Source: Deferribacteraceae bacterium
GTDB lineage: Bacteria; Chrysiogenota; Deferribacteres; Deferribacterales; JAISNW01
Reading direction: 5' to 3'
DNA length: 6,286 nt
Assembly (NCBI GenBank): GCA_031278965.1
Contig: JAITJJ010000086.1
Span: forward strand, 1 to 6,286
Shown here: in pieces, positions 6,192 through 6,286 of the stretch
Layout: every line of letters begins with the position of its first letter
Numbering within the stretch: position 1 is the stretch's first letter
Notes under the pieces: model-generated
Seen by the model: only the letters and a program-made list of their open reading frames with translations
Told to the model about the DNA's origin: nothing
Databases searched by the model: none
Made by a program: the position numbers and the translations under genes

Positions 6192-6286
6192 ATGGGTACT
6201 TATATCTTAACCTCTTTTCCAAACAGCGTTTTGTTTAGGGGGGGGGGGGGGGGGGGGTTAAACCCCCGGGTTTGCGGCCATTTTTT
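6192..6286 (+). CDS. Possible start of another gene, running into the poly-G tract
   Basis: ATG 6192 has a good ribosome binding site (AGGGGAA at 6181-6187, 6 nt from its G run to the ATG). It opens a frame beginning MGTYILTSFPNSVLF, which then reads into the G run as polyglycine and stays open to the window edge. I do not recognise the protein. The first 15 codons look like ordinary coding sequence, but everything after 6237 is probably unreliable sequence, so the frame beyond that point means little. It follows a plausible terminator, and I see no strong promoter in 6122-6180. Confidence 0.25.
   Translation, partial: MGTYILTSFPNSVLFRGGGGGGLNPRVCGHF
6238..6257. repeat. Poly-G homopolymer of 20 bases
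   Basis: Twenty consecutive G residues close to the window end, far longer than any other homopolymer here. The following sequence is also low in complexity, with C5, G3 and a final T6. The most likely explanation is a sequencing or assembly artefact at a contig end. A phase-variable tract is the biological alternative. Confidence 0.9.

Noticed and set aside
6125..6238. Small 37-codon ORF (MDNGQSYVID...) after the terminator
   Set aside because: It has no Shine-Dalgarno sequence, starts right behind the terminator T-run and ends at the edge of the poly-G tract. The overlapping frame at 6192 has a better ribosome binding site.

Overview
The window is 6.3 kb of moderate-GC DNA from a diderm (Gram-negative) bacterium: it encodes an outer-membrane BamD-type lipoprotein together with bacterial RimO and a short-form phosphatidylserine decarboxylase. 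The taxon cannot be fixed from this sequence. A Deferribacterota-like or deltaproteobacterial-like anaerobe is a reasonable guess only, based on the radical-SAM and cobalamin content and the gene order. The right end, a 20-base G run followed by a fold-back sequence, looks like a degraded contig terminus.

Layout. At the left edge (1-138, minus strand) lies the N-terminus of a divergently transcribed gene, probably an amidohydrolase. After a roughly 140-bp AT-rich divergent intergenic region, a compact plus-strand run begins. Its members are psd (282-896), a stand-alone cobalamin-binding subunit of a methylmalonyl-CoA-type mutase (900-1301), the MeaB-family G-protein chaperone of such mutases (1316-2221), rimO (2222-3511) and a bamD-like lipoprotein gene (3508-4278). 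Gaps are 3, 14 and 0 bp, then a 4-bp overlap, so these five genes are very likely one operon. After an 84-bp gap comes a 569-codon radical-SAM gene with a Rossmann-like, B12-binding-like N-terminal region (4363-6072). It is followed by a plausible terminator, and possibly the start of another gene that runs into the poly-G tract.

How the genes work together. The operon mixes envelope biogenesis (Psd makes phosphatidylethanolamine; BamD helps insert outer-membrane proteins), ribosome modification (RimO methylthiolates protein S12) and coenzyme-B12-dependent carbon-skeleton rearrangement (the B12 subunit and its MeaB chaperone). The large catalytic subunit of the mutase is not in the window, so its substrate (methylmalonyl-CoA, 2-hydroxyisobutyryl-CoA or another acyl-CoA) is undetermined.

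Most notable points. The Psd self-cleavage site reads Ser-Ser where the short-form family normally has Gly-Ser. The last full gene is an unassigned radical-SAM protein whose cobalamin-domain and SAM-domain landmark motifs are partly eroded. I found no CRISPR array, RNA gene, insertion sequence or convincing cobalamin riboswitch.
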